64,000 nucleotides of DNA from Neolewinella litorea (lineage in GTDB: Bacteria; Bacteroidota; Bacteroidia; Chitinophagales; Saprospiraceae). Shown in pieces: positions 7,899 through 16,304 of the stretch. The stretch lies in NCBI RefSeq assembly GCF_004803465.1, contig NZ_SRSF01000003.1, positions 248,001 to 312,000 of the forward strand, given 5' to 3'. Each line of letters begins with the position of its first letter. The stretch's first letter is position 1. Made by a program: the position numbers and the translations under genes. The notes under the pieces are model-generated. The model had not been told where the DNA came from. It saw only the letters and a program-made list of their open reading frames with translations, and did not search any database.

Positions 7899-10052
7899 CT
7901 ACTTTTCGTCGTCGTCCTCGTTTTCGTTGTTGAGTTGCTCGCGCAGCTGCTCGAAGGCGGAAAGGTCGCCGAGGGTCGAACGCTCGTTGCTGGAGTTGGT
8001 TTGCTTGACCGCCTTGCGGGTGGTCTCGCGCTCCTCGCGGCGCTCGCGTACTACGGTGTCCTTGGCTTCGCGGCGGATGTCGTTGACGTAGCGGCTGTGG
8101 CTGACCATCAGCTTCTTCTGATCGCGGTCGAACTCGATGACCTTTACGGTCAGGGTTTCGTCTACTTCAGCGATGCTGCCGTCTTCCTTGCGCATGAGCT
8201 TGATCGGCGCGTAGGCTTCCAGACCGTAGGGCATCTGTACGATGGCGCCGCGGTCGTCCTTGCGGAGTACGGTGGCCTCGTGGTAGCTGCCTTCGGGGAA
8301 TACCGACTCGAAGCTGTCCCAGGGGTTCTCTTCGAGTTGCTTGTGACCCAGCGACATCTTGCGGTTGTGCTCGTCTACTTCGAGTACGACTACGTCGATG
8401 TCTTCGCCTACCTTGGTAAACTCGCTCGGGTGACCGAAGCGCTTAGTCCAGGAAAGGTCGCTGATGTGGATCATGCCGCCGATGCCGTCGTTGAGTTCAA
8501 CGAATACACCGTAGGGGGTGAGGTTCTTGACCTTGCCCGTGTGGCGGGTGCCCACGCTGAAGTTCTCGTAGATGTTGTCCCAGGGATCCTGCTGCATCTG
8601 CTTGATGGACAGCGACATCTTGCGGTCGTCGCGGTCGATCGTGACCACCTTGGCGTTGCGGGTTTCGCCGACGGTGAAGTACTCGCGAGCGTTGATGGGC
8701 TGGTTGCTCCAGCTTACTTCGCTTACGTGTACCAGACCCTCTACGCCCGGCATGATCTCGAGGAATGCGCCGTAGTCTTCGATGTTGACTACGCGGCCTT
8801 CGACGGTGCTGCCTTCGGTGATGTTGTCGTCCAGTACTTCCCAGGGGTGGGGCTGCAGTTGCTTGAGGCCGAGGCTGATCCGCTTCTTGTTCTCGTCGAA
8901 GTCGAGTACGGCAACGTTGACCTTCTGGTTGAGCTCCAGCACGTCGCTGGGGTGGTTGATGCGTCCCCAGCTGATGTCGGTGATGTAGAGGAGGCCGTCG
9001 ACGCCACCCAGATCGAGGAATGCCCCGAAGTCGGTGATGTTCTTAACGATACCTTCCAGCACCTGACCGCGCTCGAGGCTGGCGATGATGGCTTCGCGCT
9101 GCTCGGCCAGGTCGCTCTCGATGAGGGCCTTGTGGGAAACTACGGCGTTCTTGATGGTCTCGTTGATCTTGACCACCTTGAATTCCATGGTCTTGCCTAC
9201 GTAGGCATCGTAGTCGACGATCGGCTTGATGTCGATCTGCGAGCCGGGCAGGAAGGTCTCCAGTCCGCCGCAGTCGGCGATGAGGCCGCCCTTGGTCTTG
9301 CTGATTACCTTGCCGTTGATAACGGTGCCGTTGGCGTAGGAATCGCGGATGCGGTCCCAGGCGCGCAGCAGCTTGGCCTTGCGGCGGCTGAGTACGAGCT
9401 GGCCGCGGTCGTCTTCCTGCTGTTCCACGTAGACTTCTACGGTGGTGCCCACCTCGATGTCCTGGTCGCGGAATTCAGAGAGGGGCAGCAGGCCGTCGCT
9501 CTTGTAGTTCAGGTCGAGGATAACGTCGCCGTCGATGATGGCCGATACCTTGGCCGACATGATCTCGGCTTCCTGGATGTTGGTCATCGAGGCCTCGTAC
9601 TCCTTCTCCATGGCTTCCCGCTCCTCCTTGGAGTAGCGGTTGTCGATCTTGGCGATCGCGTCCCAGGCGAAAGCGTCGTGGGCAGAACCGGTGGCTCCGC
9701 TGGTGTCGGCTTCGTCGATTTCTACGGCTTCTTCCTTCACCTCCTCGGTGAGGGCTACGGCTACGCGGGTTGATTCCTTGCGGATCACCTTGGCGCTGCG
9801 CTTGTCGTCGTCTTCGTCCTCATCCTCGTCGAGGCTTTCCTCGGCGTCTTCAGTGGCCTGGGCTACGTCTTCGTCCGTGGCTTCGGGGCCGGGCTTGATC
9901 TTCGACTGGGTCTCGGTGATCTCGGGGGTCACTTCCTCGGTGTCGGGGGTAGCTTGTGCTTCGATGGATTCGGTTGCCTCCGGCGTAATGTTATCGGTGG
10001 AGGTCTCTTCGGTCCCGTCTTTTTGCGGGTCCTTATCATCGTCTACTTGCAT
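7899..10052 (-). CDS. rpsA: 30S ribosomal protein S1
   Basis: 717 residues, longer than the roughly 560 of E. coli S1 because of an acidic, low-complexity N-terminal extension of about 120 residues (runs such as DEDEDEDDD at 76-83). It is followed by six S1 OB-fold repeats from about residue 163 to 660; recognisable cores include VKNITDFGAFLDLGGVDGLL, VVNIEDYGAFLEIMPGVEGL and VKNLTPYGVFVELNDGIGGM. The C-terminus is charged. S1 binds mRNA on the small subunit and helps start translation, which matters in Bacteroidota where Shine-Dalgarno sites are scarce. It is monocistronic, with a terminator after it and a -7 promoter element about 90 bases before the ATG. The acidic extension is typical of Bacteroidota S1 proteins in my recollection. 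Confidence 0.95.
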   Translation of the reverse strand: MQVDDDKDPQKDGTEETSTDNITPEATESIEAQATPDTEEVTPEITETQSKIKPGPEATDEDVAQATEDAEESLDEDEDEDDDKRSAKVIRKESTRVAVALTEEVKEEAVEIDEADTSGATGSAHDAFAWDAIAKIDNRYSKEEREAMEKEYEASMTNIQEAEIMSAKVSAIIDGDVILDLNYKSDGLLPLSEFRDQDIEVGTTVEVYVEQQEDDRGQLVLSRRKAKLLRAWDRIRDSYANGTVINGKVISKTKGGLIADCGGLETFLPGSQIDIKPIVDYDAYVGKTMEFKVVKINETIKNAVVSHKALIESDLAEQREAIIASLERGQVLEGIVKNITDFGAFLDLGGVDGLLYITDISWGRINHPSDVLELNQKVNVAVLDFDENKKRISLGLKQLQPHPWEVLDDNITEGSTVEGRVVNIEDYGAFLEIMPGVEGLVHVSEVSWSNQPINAREYFTVGETRNAKVVTIDRDDRKMSLSIKQMQQDPWDNIYENFSVGTRHTGKVKNLTPYGVFVELNDGIGGMIHISDLSWTKRFGHPSEFTKVGEDIDVVVLEVDEHNRKMSLGHKQLEENPWDSFESVFPEGSYHEATVLRKDDRGAIVQMPYGLEAYAPIKLMRKEDGSIAEVDETLTVKVIEFDRDQKKLMVSHSRYVNDIRREAKDTVVRERREERETTRKAVKQTNSSNERSTLGDLSAFEQLREQLNNENEDDDEK

Positions 10053-10084
10053 GACGTGATAGGTTTAGTAAAGTTAAACAGTCG

Positions 10085-10137
10085 GGCCGCTTCGGGGGCG
10101 GCTTTTCCCCTCCCAAGCCAGGGTATGGCTTAGGAGG
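10085..10137 (-). promoter_or_regulatory. rpsA 5' leader with two hairpins
   Basis: Between the -7 element at 10140-10147 and the rpsA start lie two dyads: GCCGC/GCGGC at 10086-10102 and CCTCCCAAGCCA/TGGCTTAGGAGG at 10109-10137 (11 of 12 pairs, the odd one being G-T on the minus strand). The second may instead serve as the 3' hairpin of the upstream T9SS gene. Autoregulation of S1 through its leader is known in other bacteria and only inferred here. Confidence 0.4.
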
Positions 10138-10139
10138 CG

Positions 10140-10147
10140 CAAAGATA
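10140..10147 (-). promoter_or_regulatory. -7 promoter element TATCTTTG of rpsA
   Basis: Exact TAnnTTTG match on the minus strand, about 90 bases before the rpsA ATG and 25 bases after the stop of the T9SS gene. No clear -33 TTTG is seen at the usual spacing. Confidence 0.6.
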
Positions 10148-10171
10148 CGACTTTTTAACGGTCGGGAAAAG

Positions 10172-12865
10172 CTACAGCCGCAGGAAAGTTTTTACCCAGC
10201 GCCGGTCGCCGGCCACCAGCTGCAGGCGGTACACGCCGGGTGCCAGGTCGGCCACCGGAAGGCTGACGCGCAGCGTTCCAGCCTCCTTCTCATATTGTAG
10301 GTCGCGCAGTCGCCGGCCCGCGGCGTCAAACACCTCGCCGAAGACGCGGCCGGCATATTCGTTATCGAGTTCGATGGTGAGCTCGTCCAGCACCGGATTG
10401 GGGTAAAGACTGACTTGGGTAGCGGGCGCTACCGTCAGCCGAGCGGGGGCAGCGGATGCCACGTCGTCCGATCCGCAAGTGTCGTCCGACGGCAGCGAAG
10501 AAACGTCAGGAGTCTCGTCCAAGGAAGTGACGTAGATCCCGTCCAGCCACGTCCCGTCCTCCCGGTAGGCGAACTCGATCGTGTGCCGGGTGGAGGGGGT
10601 AGCGGGGAGCTGGAAGGGCAGGCGGTTCCATTTGAAGATTCCGGGACCGTGCCGCAGGGTCTTCCAGGCGTACCACTCACCACCGTTGAGGCGCACCCAG
10701 AAGGAATCGTCGTCGGGAGCGGCGGCGGCGATGCGGCCGTAAACGAAGAGTTGCTGGCCCTGCCCGGTGGCGGGGACGTCGACGTGGAAGGTGACGAGGT
10801 TATCCGGCACGGCCGGCGGCACGGTGGATAGGGAGTTATCGTCCAGGGCTACGAGGTAGGCCCCGTTGCTGGCCTCGGCGTCCGGCTGGTGCGTCCACGC
10901 TGCGCCGTGGGGTGCGCACTCCGCCTCATGCCACTGGGCGATGGGCTGCAGGGGTTCAAGCTCGCAGTCGGGGTCCTCCGCTCCGGTACCATTGATCGGG
11001 TCCGTGGTGGGTCCGAGGTAGATTTTGTCGAGCTCGGTGCCGTCTTCCCGGTAGGCGAAATCGATAGTGTTGTGGCCGGCGTCGAGTGTCAGGGGCCCGC
11101 CGGGGAACAGGTTCCAGTGGAAGCCGGCGCGCTGGCGGATGCCCGACTTCCAGGCGTGCCAGGGCCCTTCGTTGATCCGCACGTAGTAGGAATCGTCGAG
11201 GTTGCTCGGGGCGTTGATGCGGGCCTGCAGGTAATAGGCACCGGCGGCGGCGTTGTGCACCGAGAAGCGCACGTAGTTGGCGGGCTCATCCGCCGGCGGG
11301 GAGGAGTAGGCGTTAGGACCGTCGACGACGAGGTAGCCACTGCGGGACGCGTCGGGGGCGTTGCGCAGCACCCACTGCCCGCCGTAATCGGCGCATTCGG
11401 CTTCGAGCCAATACTCGGAGGCATCCGGGCACGTAAGATCAATTACCCTATGGGGGTATAGATAGTCGGGATTAAAGAAACTGGGGTACCCAGTGTCCGG
11501 ACTCAGTACTAGGTAGTTGACTTGCAGTTCCGGACTACAGTAAGCCAGGCGGATGGTATTGTCACCTTCTTGCAGGTCGAAGGCGAATTGGTTGAAGTAC
11601 GAATATTCCTGAATGACCGTCCATTTGACCCAACCCGTCTCGTTAATATTAACCCATACACAATTGTCCTCGGGACTGGGCAGGGTAAATACTCCTCCCA
11701 AATAGTATCGTGAGTAATATTCATCAAAGTCGGCCGCAGGTACGTCGCGAATGACGTAGCGCAGTTGATGCTCAGGCAAATCGTCGGGAGGGCTTTCCGT
11801 TGATGCGGCCGTTCCGCCGATTGCGGACGGGCCGTACTCACTTGCGGGTTCGGCGGAGAGGCTCCAGTAATCACCCGCCTGGGCGCAAGCACTGCCCAAG
11901 CGGTAGTATGGCCGGTTGCTGGTGTACAGGTCGCCGGGAAAAATCCGCCAAAGGCTGGTATCGCGGCCGGACGCGCCGTACCAATCGTACACCGTAACGG
12001 CTACTTCCTGATCCTGACGGTTATCAAACGTAAATCTGAAATACGGTTCAGCCGGATCATAATCCCCGAAACCAGCGGAAGTGAAATCGTAGCTCACGAT
12101 AAATCCGTCGGGATCGTACGAGTCGCTCGCACTGGTAGAAAAAGACGGATACGGTTCCTTGGTCATGTTTTCCTCGCCCGGATCCAGGATCGCCACCGGC
12201 GGAATGTTAACAAAATCAGGGCAGTTCGTTCCTTCCAGCCGGGCATCGAAGGGCAGGGGGAGATATTGTCGGGAGGTTATACCGGGATCTTCCAGGTATA
12301 CCTCATCGAGTTGCTGGTCGGGGTGGGTGAAGGCGATATCGAGCGATTTCAGCGTGTCACCGTTCAACCCCAGACCGGCCACCGCGGCGTCGTCATATAC
12401 CCATTTCCACCCTGCGGCATCGGCAGTCGTGGGGTGCTCGGCAGGAAATGTGCGCAATTGCCACGTGCCGCCATTGGCGCGCAGCCATAGCGATGTGTGA
12501 CCGGTTCCACCCTCGCGGATCCGGAAGTAGGGGAGGTAGTCTTCCGGGGGGTATCTGCTGGGGTAGGGACTGAAGTGCAGGCGCACGTAGTGCGCGGCCT
12601 CTTCCCCCGGCGCGTCGGTGGGAAACACGGTTGAGGTAGCGGCCAGGTATTGTCCGCTGGAAGCCGTTGTATCGTCGACAATGTTGAGCGCGCTGCCGAC
12701 CTGCTCGCATTCGGGTTCGTAAAGGAAACGGCGGGCCACGAAGTCAGGGACGGGTTCCGGTGCGAGGCCGGACTGGGCGGCCACAGCGGTGGAACACAGG
12801 ATGATGATGAACAAGCCGCGGCCAAAAATGACCAGTCGGCACAATCGAGTGAAGCGGTGTTGCAT
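10172..12865 (-). CDS. Secreted multidomain protein with carbohydrate-binding-like repeats, PKD domain and T9SS type A sorting domain (paralog 1)
   Basis: 897 residues from MQHRFTRLC; a start ten codons earlier is possible. The signal peptide ends about CSTAVAAQ. Four jelly-roll-like modules each begin with a Cys-containing motif: YEPECEQVG, RLGSACAQAG, WLEAECADYGG and WHEAECAPHGA, with recurring late motifs such as IDFAYREDGTELD and IEFAYREDGTWLD; they resemble CBM6/35-type carbohydrate-binding folds. A PKD-like domain (PPVAILDPG to SYDPDGFIVSYDF) lies after the first module. The last 80 residues (SLYPNPVLDELTIEL to WVKTFLRL) are a type IX sorting domain directing export and surface attachment. 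No catalytic domain is recognised, so it is probably a surface or matrix binding protein. The C-terminal half is nearly identical to the next gene upstream. Confidence 0.85.
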   Translation of the reverse strand: MQHRFTRLCRLVIFGRGLFIIILCSTAVAAQSGLAPEPVPDFVARRFLYEPECEQVGSALNIVDDTTASSGQYLAATSTVFPTDAPGEEAAHYVRLHFSPYPSRYPPEDYLPYFRIREGGTGHTSLWLRANGGTWQLRTFPAEHPTTADAAGWKWVYDDAAVAGLGLNGDTLKSLDIAFTHPDQQLDEVYLEDPGITSRQYLPLPFDARLEGTNCPDFVNIPPVAILDPGEENMTKEPYPSFSTSASDSYDPDGFIVSYDFTSAGFGDYDPAEPYFRFTFDNRQDQEVAVTVYDWYGASGRDTSLWRIFPGDLYTSNRPYYRLGSACAQAGDYWSLSAEPASEYGPSAIGGTAASTESPPDDLPEHQLRYVIRDVPAADFDEYYSRYYLGGVFTLPSPEDNCVWVNINETGWVKWTVIQEYSYFNQFAFDLQEGDNTIRLAYCSPELQVNYLVLSPDTGYPSFFNPDYLYPHRVIDLTCPDASEYWLEAECADYGGQWVLRNAPDASRSGYLVVDGPNAYSSPPADEPANYVRFSVHNAAAGAYYLQARINAPSNLDDSYYVRINEGPWHAWKSGIRQRAGFHWNLFPGGPLTLDAGHNTIDFAYREDGTELDKIYLGPTTDPINGTGAEDPDCELEPLQPIAQWHEAECAPHGAAWTHQPDAEASNGAYLVALDDNSLSTVPPAVPDNLVTFHVDVPATGQGQQLFVYGRIAAAAPDDDSFWVRLNGGEWYAWKTLRHGPGIFKWNRLPFQLPATPSTRHTIEFAYREDGTWLDGIYVTSLDETPDVSSLPSDDTCGSDDVASAAPARLTVAPATQVSLYPNPVLDELTIELDNEYAGRVFGEVFDAAGRRLRDLQYEKEAGTLRVSLPVADLAPGVYRLQLVAGDRRWVKTFLRL

Positions 12866-13122
12866 AGTGGCGTTTATGTTGTTTATAAGGATCATTCAAA
12901 AAGGTTTCCCACCTTTCGGGAAATAGTCCCTCCAACTGGGCCGCGCCCTCCACTAATATGCCGGTTTTATTTCATTTCATGTACCTGATTTGACCTTCTC
13001 CTAGGGGGGCTGAAAAATAGAAGGTTCCATAGGTAGCCGGATCGGGTCTGCACTTTCGGAATTATCCCTCGAAATAACTGCAGGGCTGTTGCCTCAAGGC
13101 GGTTCGTTAGGCAATGAAACAG
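12866..13122. other. Intergenic spacer between the tandem T9SS genes
   Basis: Together with the adjoining palindrome this spacer is about 315 bases. I see no gene in it and no match to the TAnnTTTG promoter consensus on the minus strand, so it is unclear whether paralog 1 has its own promoter. Confidence 0.4.
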
Positions 13123-13158
13123 GCGTATCCCCGCCGGCCCGGGCCGGCGGGGATACGC
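13123..13158 (-). terminator. 36-bp perfect palindrome, probable terminator of paralog 2
   Basis: GCGTATCCCCGCCGGCCC at 13123-13140 is followed without spacing by its exact reverse complement at 13141-13158. It lies 24 bases after the stop of the second T9SS gene; on the minus strand it is trailed by CTGTTTCATT, a weak T-rich tail. It could also act as a symmetric protein-binding site. Confidence 0.65.
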
Positions 13159-13182
13159 GCTAATTATCCAAGCAACTGCCCA

Positions 13183-15897
13183 CTACAGCCGCAGGAAAGT
13201 TTTTACCCAGCGCCGGTCGCCGGCCACCAGCTGCAGGCGGTACACGCCGGGTGCCAGGTCGGTGACCGGAAGGCTGACGCGTAGCGTTCCAGCCTCCTTC
13301 TCAAATTGTAGGCCGCGCAGCCGCCGGCCCGCGGCGTCGAAGACCTTGCCGAAGACGCGGCCGGCGAATTCGTTATCGAGTTCGATGGTGAGCTCGTCCA
13401 GTACAGGGTTGGGGTAGAGACTGATCTCGGCAGCGGGCGCGCTTGTCGGTTGCGCCGTGTTAAGGGAAGAACCAGATAGGGTTAAGGCTTCCGGTCCGCA
13501 GGATTCGTCCGGGGGCAGCGATGAGACGTCCGGGGTCTCGTCCAGGGAAGTGACGTAAATCCCATCCAGCCACGTCCCGTCCTCCCGGTAGGCAAACTCG
13601 ATCGTGTGCCGGGTCGAAGGGGTAGCGGGGAGCTGGAAGGGCAGGCGGTTCCATTTGAAGGTTCCCGGCGCGTGCCGCAGGGTCTTCCAGGCGTACCACT
13701 CACCACCGTTGAGGCGCACCCAGAAGGAATCGTCGTCGGGAGCGGCGGCGGCGATGCGGCCGTAAACGAAGAGTTGCTGGCCCTGTCCGGTGGCGGGGAC
13801 GTCGACGTGGAAGGTGACGAGGTTATCCGGCACGGCCGGCGGCACGGTGGATAGGGAGTTATCGTCCAGAGCTACGAGGTAGGCCCCGTTGCTGGCCTCG
13901 GCGTCCGGCTGGTGCGTCCACGCTGCGCCGTGGGGCGCGCACTCCGCCTCATGCCACTGGGCGATGGGCTGCAGGGGTTCAAGCTCGCAGTCGGGGTCCT
14001 CCGCTCCGGCACCATTGATCGGGTCCGCGGTGGGTCCGAGGTAGATTTTGTCGAGCTCGGTGCCGTCTTCCCGGTAGGCAAAGTCAATAGTGTTGTGGCC
14101 GGCGTCGAGTGTCAGGGGCCCGCCGGGGAACAGGTTCCAGCGGAAGCCGGCGCGCTGGCGGATGCCCGACTTCCAGGCGTGCCAAGGCCCTTCGTTGATC
14201 CGCACGTAGTAGGAATCGTCGAGGTTACTGGGGGCATTGATGCGGGCCTGCAGGTAATAGGCACCGGCGGCGGCGATGTGCACCGAGAAGCGCACGTAGT
14301 TGGCGGGCTCATCCGCCGGCGGGGAGGAGTAGGCATTAGGACCGTCGACGACGAGGTAGCCACCGCGGGATGCGTCGGGGGCGTTGCGCAGCGCCCACTG
14401 CCCGCCGTAATCGGCGCATTCGGCTTCGAGCCAGAATTCGGAGGCCAGGGGTTCATCGCAGGTGACATCGGCGACTTTGCTCGAGGGGTCGAGGCCCCTA
14501 TATATCGTATAGGGATAGTTCATACCGATAGCCGGGCTAAAGTTCAAAAATCTCACCTCTAGATCGGGACTGCAATAGGCCAATTCGATGACGTTATCAC
14601 CGGGTACCAGATTGATTCCCAGCTGTATAGACACGTCCTCTATCACTTCCCATCGGTGCCATCCCGTACCGTTGGTATTGATCCACAGGCAGTTTCCTTC
14701 TGGCTCCGGCAGGGAGAATACACCGAGGGCATAGTAGTTGTTGGTAGAATAGTTGACTGACTCGGGAACATCAGGAATTACGAAACGCAATTTATTGGCC
14801 GGCACATCTTCTGGTACCTCACTGACGGACGATTTTGAGGGGGCAACTGCGATCGCACCGCCTGGAATACTCGGATCGGGCTTCAGCGTCCAATTACTTC
14901 CTGCATCCGCGCACTGCACGTTTATGCGGTAATACGGGCCATACCCCTCATCATAATCACGATGCACTATTTTCCAGAGGGAGGTATCCTTATCGTTGGC
15001 CCCGTAAAAGTCATATACCGTCACTGAGGTACTGGATACACCATATCCGTATCGCCAAAGAATCGTGGGTTCACCTGGGTTAAAGTAATCATAATCAAGT
15101 TCGCCCGTTGAGGCACGAAAATCATAGTGCACTATCACCCCGTCGGGGTCGTAGGATTTTGCGGCGTTGAGGTTGAAAACGTTGGTGTTCACACTGACAA
15201 TCACTTCACTCCCCAACTCAAGCATCGCCACCGGCGGAAGGTTGGTGAAGTCCGGGCAGTTGGTCCCCGGCAGGTCATATTCGAAGGGGCGCAGCGCGGA
15301 GTAATAATAACTATAAAAATTTACGGATTCCAGGTACACCTGGTCGAGTTGCTGGTCGGTGCGGGTGAAGGCCACGTCCAGCGTCAGGAGGGTATCGCCC
15401 TGCAGTCCGAGGACGTTTTCTTCGTCGTGCACGAGTACGTCGGGTACCCAGGTCCATCCCCCGTCAGCAATGCGGGCGTAGGCGGTGGAGTAGGTGCGCA
15501 ACGTCCATTCGCCGCCGTTGGTCCGCAGCCACAGGGACACGGGGCCGGGGGCGGTCTGTCGCACCCGGAAATAGGGCTCAAAATCGTATTCGCCGGCGGC
15601 ATCCGACTGGGGGTTAAAGTGGAGGCGCACGTAATCATTCGGGTCATCGCCTGGCGCACTTTCGGGGAATACCGCTCCGTTTGGCACCAGGTACTCGTCG
15701 CTGGTGGCGGTCGTGTCCTGCATGACCGCCAGGCCGGTTCCTACCGCCTCGCATTCGGGTTCGTAAAGGTACCGCTGAGAAAAGGCCTCGGGAATTTGCC
15801 CGTATTGGGCGGATAACGATCCGCAGAAGAACAATAACAGACACAGGGCCATAGCCCCGGCGGGCGCGGGGCGCCCCGGATTGGGTAATGCTCTCAT
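13183..15897 (-). CDS. Secreted multidomain protein with carbohydrate-binding-like repeats, PKD domain and T9SS type A sorting domain (paralog 2)
   Basis: 904 residues starting MRALPNPGR with a signal peptide ending about GSLSAQ; an upstream start at 15972 would put 25 non-signal residues in front and is rejected. The architecture matches paralog 1: jelly-roll-like module (YEPECEAVG), PKD-like domain (PPVAMLELG to SYDPDGVIVHYDF), a second module (NVQCADAGSNW), two EAEC modules and a type A sorting domain ending WVKTFLRL. From about residue 490 onward the protein is about 95 percent identical to paralog 1 by eye, except for a linker before the sorting domain; the N-terminal 480 residues are only about half identical. 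Likely surface or secreted binding protein; no enzyme motif found. Confidence 0.85.
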   Translation of the reverse strand: MRALPNPGRPAPAGAMALCLLLFFCGSLSAQYGQIPEAFSQRYLYEPECEAVGTGLAVMQDTTATSDEYLVPNGAVFPESAPGDDPNDYVRLHFNPQSDAAGEYDFEPYFRVRQTAPGPVSLWLRTNGGEWTLRTYSTAYARIADGGWTWVPDVLVHDEENVLGLQGDTLLTLDVAFTRTDQQLDQVYLESVNFYSYYYSALRPFEYDLPGTNCPDFTNLPPVAMLELGSEVIVSVNTNVFNLNAAKSYDPDGVIVHYDFRASTGELDYDYFNPGEPTILWRYGYGVSSTSVTVYDFYGANDKDTSLWKIVHRDYDEGYGPYYRINVQCADAGSNWTLKPDPSIPGGAIAVAPSKSSVSEVPEDVPANKLRFVIPDVPESVNYSTNNYYALGVFSLPEPEGNCLWINTNGTGWHRWEVIEDVSIQLGINLVPGDNVIELAYCSPDLEVRFLNFSPAIGMNYPYTIYRGLDPSSKVADVTCDEPLASEFWLEAECADYGGQWALRNAPDASRGGYLVVDGPNAYSSPPADEPANYVRFSVHIAAAGAYYLQARINAPSNLDDSYYVRINEGPWHAWKSGIRQRAGFRWNLFPGGPLTLDAGHNTIDFAYREDGTELDKIYLGPTADPINGAGAEDPDCELEPLQPIAQWHEAECAPHGAAWTHQPDAEASNGAYLVALDDNSLSTVPPAVPDNLVTFHVDVPATGQGQQLFVYGRIAAAAPDDDSFWVRLNGGEWYAWKTLRHAPGTFKWNRLPFQLPATPSTRHTIEFAYREDGTWLDGIYVTSLDETPDVSSLPPDESCGPEALTLSGSSLNTAQPTSAPAAEISLYPNPVLDELTIELDNEFAGRVFGKVFDAAGRRLRGLQFEKEAGTLRVSLPVTDLAPGVYRLQLVAGDRRWVKTFLRL

Positions 15898-16123
15898 GAT
15901 TTGGGTAATGGTTAGTTCATAGTGATAAACCAATGGAAAGTATATCGCAAATCGCTGATTACCAATAGTCATTTAGTTAAATTTTCCGTGGTATTGGGCG
16001 CGCACGCAGGTGCCGGGTAATAACCAGGATAGCCTATTACCGTACGTAACTTTATATCGGGTAATCATCCGTTACCAACGGTGGAAACGGCCTTTCGGAC
16101 CTCCATCATCAGGAGCGGCCCGG

Positions 16124-16169
16124 AAATAAAACGGCCCGAACGCCTGACCAATGTCAGGCTCCGGGCCGT
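16124..16169 (-). terminator. Intrinsic terminator after tRNA-Cys
   Basis: On the minus strand ACGGCCCGGAGCCTGAC and GTCAGGCGTTCGGGCCGT form a long stem with a small internal mismatch and an ATTG loop, followed by TTTTATTT. It begins six bases after the tRNA. Confidence 0.88.
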
Positions 16170-16174
16170 GGGGG

Positions 16175-16245
16175 AGGTTGGGAGCGGATTCGAACCGCCG
16201 TACAAGGTTTTGCAGACCTTTGCCTAGCCACTCGGCCACCCAACC
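16175..16245 (-). tRNA. tRNA-Cys (GCA)
   Basis: A 71-nt cloverleaf on the minus strand: acceptor GGTTGGG with CCCAACC and discriminator T, D arm GGCCGAGTGGCTAGGC, anticodon loop CTGCAAA with anticodon GCA, and T arm GGCGGTTCGAATCCGCT. The U73 discriminator is an identity element for cysteinyl-tRNA synthetase. CCA is not encoded. Confidence 0.95.
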
Positions 16246-16254
16246 ATTAGGCCG

Positions 16255-16262
16255 CAAAAGTA
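16255..16262 (-). promoter_or_regulatory. -7 promoter element TACTTTTG of tRNA-Cys
   Basis: Exact TAnnTTTG match on the minus strand, ending nine bases before the tRNA 5' end, the same spacing as at tRNA-Ile2. Confidence 0.75.
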
Positions 16263-16304
16263 AACGGGGGCGCGGGGAGCGCCAAACTTTGCGACTGGTT
16301 TCTT

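Noticed and set aside
7935-9773. Open frame of 612 codons on the plus strand opposite rpsA
   Set aside because: The minus strand encodes six S1 repeats; the plus-strand translation only mirrors these repeats with Val/Ala/Asp-rich low-complexity sequence.
10172-15897. Tandem repeat as a mobile element or composite transposon
   Set aside because: There are no terminal inverted repeats, target-site duplications or transposase; the repeated sequence is coding and in the same orientation.
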